Program-made: the position numbers and the translations under genes
In this document: positions 5,369-5,605 of the stretch, piece after piece
Layout: each line of letters begins with the position of its first letter
Numbering within the stretch: the stretch's first letter is position 1
The notes under the pieces: generated by a model
The model's input: the letters and a program-made list of their open reading frames with translations, nothing else
Database searches by the model: none
What the model was told of the DNA's origin: nothing
NCBI GenBank assembly: GCA_947058225.1
Contig: CAMSGF010000066.1
Location: 1-5,605 of the forward strand
Length of the DNA stretch: 5,605 nt
From: an uncultured Eubacteriaceae bacterium
GTDB taxonomy: Bacteria > Bacillota > Clostridia > Eubacteriales > Anaerofustaceae
Reading direction: 5' to 3'

Positions 5369-5504
5369 TGGGGGGCAAGCGGGTTCAAAGAAGATAAAAT
5401 CTTCTTTGAACAAAGCAGTAAAAAAATAAAACTATGTTTTATTTTTTCTTACTGCTTTAACTTTTAATAATAAGACTTTATTATTAAAAGCCGCTCGCCC
5501 CCCA
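5369..5504 (-). ncRNA. Large four-way-junction element; candidate structured RNA or cruciform
   Basis: About 136 bp fold into one closing helix and three hairpins with only two unpaired bases at the junction. Closing helix: 5369-5382 with 5491-5504 (GGGGGGC outer part), one mismatch. Arm 1: 5383-5395 with 5399-5411, 13 perfect pairs, loop AAA. Arm 2: 5412-5432 with 5436-5458, 21 pairs, a 2-nt bulge (5448-5449) and loop TAT. Arm 3: 5461-5473 with 5478-5490, 13 perfect pairs, loop GACT. The one closing-helix mismatch (5377/5496) is A.C in plus-strand RNA but G.U in minus-strand RNA, which favours minus-strand transcription. A TATAAT lies just upstream on that strand. No T tract directly follows either end, so it is not an ordinary terminator. 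I do not recognise the family; a miniature mobile element or DNA cruciform site is an alternative, but no target duplication is visible. Confidence 0.5.
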
Positions 5505-5516
5505 GTAAATTCTCAA

Positions 5517-5522
5517 ATTATA
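5517..5522 (-). promoter_or_regulatory. Possible -10 box ahead of the four-way structure
   Basis: A perfect TATAAT on the minus strand would start RNA near 5510, a few bases before the GC closing helix. The matching -35 position holds TGTACG at 17 bp, a poor fit, and there is no TGN extension. In AT-rich DNA a lone TATAAT is weak evidence. Confidence 0.3.
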
Positions 5523-5524
5523 GT

Positions 5525-5605
5525 TTAAGTGATATTGCTCGTACACCTTTCCCTCCACTCATAAGCTGCTTGATTTCCTGTGATTTTGCTCATGTGAGAT
5601 AAAGA
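5525..5605 (-). CDS. Possible C-terminal end of an unrecognised minus-strand gene
   Basis: The minus-strand frame entering at the right edge stays open for 26 codons (including SKITGNQAAYEWRERCTSN) and ends with TAA at 5525-5527. The base composition is higher in G+C than the intergenic DNA to its left, and the peptide looks protein-like, but it is too short to assign and I recognise no family. An ATG at its fifth codon has no ribosome binding site, so if real this is the tail of a gene beginning outside the window. It would converge on the repressor gene with the four-way structure between them. Confidence 0.25.
   Translation of the reverse strand, partial: SLSHMSKITGNQAAYEWRERCTSNIT

Noticed and set aside
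5383..5411. GTTC...GAAC in arm 1 as a Firmicute LexA (SOS) box
   Set aside because: The SOS box is a short GAAC-N4-GTTC palindrome; here the order is reversed and the spacing is far too long. It is part of the hairpin.
5369..5504. The four-way element as a CRISPR array, tRNA or simple terminator
   Set aside because: The arms differ in sequence and are not repeated units with spacers. There is no tRNA consensus, and no T tract directly follows the GC stem on either strand.

Overview
The window looks like chromosome of a low-GC Firmicute, probably a clostridial or related anaerobe. This rests on AT-rich intergenic DNA, strong AGGAGG-type ribosome binding sites, consensus sigma-A promoters and the protein families present. 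The genus cannot be told from the sequence.

Left part (42-4092, minus strand): a MarR-controlled efflux operon, marR-like gene > ABC exporter half A (738 aa) > ABC exporter half B. Both gene junctions are one-base TAATG overlaps preceded by AGGAGGT. The operon has a perfect TTGACA-N17-TATAAT promoter, with a perfect inverted repeat just downstream of the predicted transcription start that is a likely MarR operator. The two ABC proteins look like a heterodimeric exporter of the TM287/288, LmrCD, BmrCD type. Half A has the degenerate nucleotide site (Asp for the Walker B Glu, Gln for the H-loop His) and a long extracellular insertion. Half B should supply the catalytic site but stops just after Walker A, where the sequence changes abruptly to GC-richer DNA. 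The pump therefore appears broken, probably by an insertion or rearrangement at about position 44-50.

Middle part (4104-5278): a two-gene divergent switch. A 100-aa protein with a sigma-70 region-4-like helix-turn-helix is encoded on the minus strand. A 202-aa XRE-HTH plus S24 (LexA/CI-like) self-cleaving repressor is encoded on the plus strand. The space between them holds a promoter for each gene and three copies of an ATGAAT-N3-ATTCAT operator, centred 31 and 93 bp apart. One copy fills the repressor's own promoter spacer and one overlaps the -10 of the small gene. The layout predicts a DNA-damage-inducible, autoregulated switch like a phage immunity region, though no other phage genes are visible. 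A terminator separates the small gene from the marR operon, which reads in the same direction.

Right part (5279-5605): no convincing complete gene. It holds a striking element of about 136 bp (5369-5504) that folds into a nearly gap-free four-way junction: a GC-rich closing helix and three long hairpins, about 61 base pairs in all. The single imperfection in the closing helix is A.C in plus-strand RNA but G.U in minus-strand RNA, and a TATAAT lies just upstream on the minus strand, so a minus-strand structured RNA is the favoured reading. A cruciform DNA element or miniature mobile element is also possible. This element and the divergent switch are the most interesting parts of the window.
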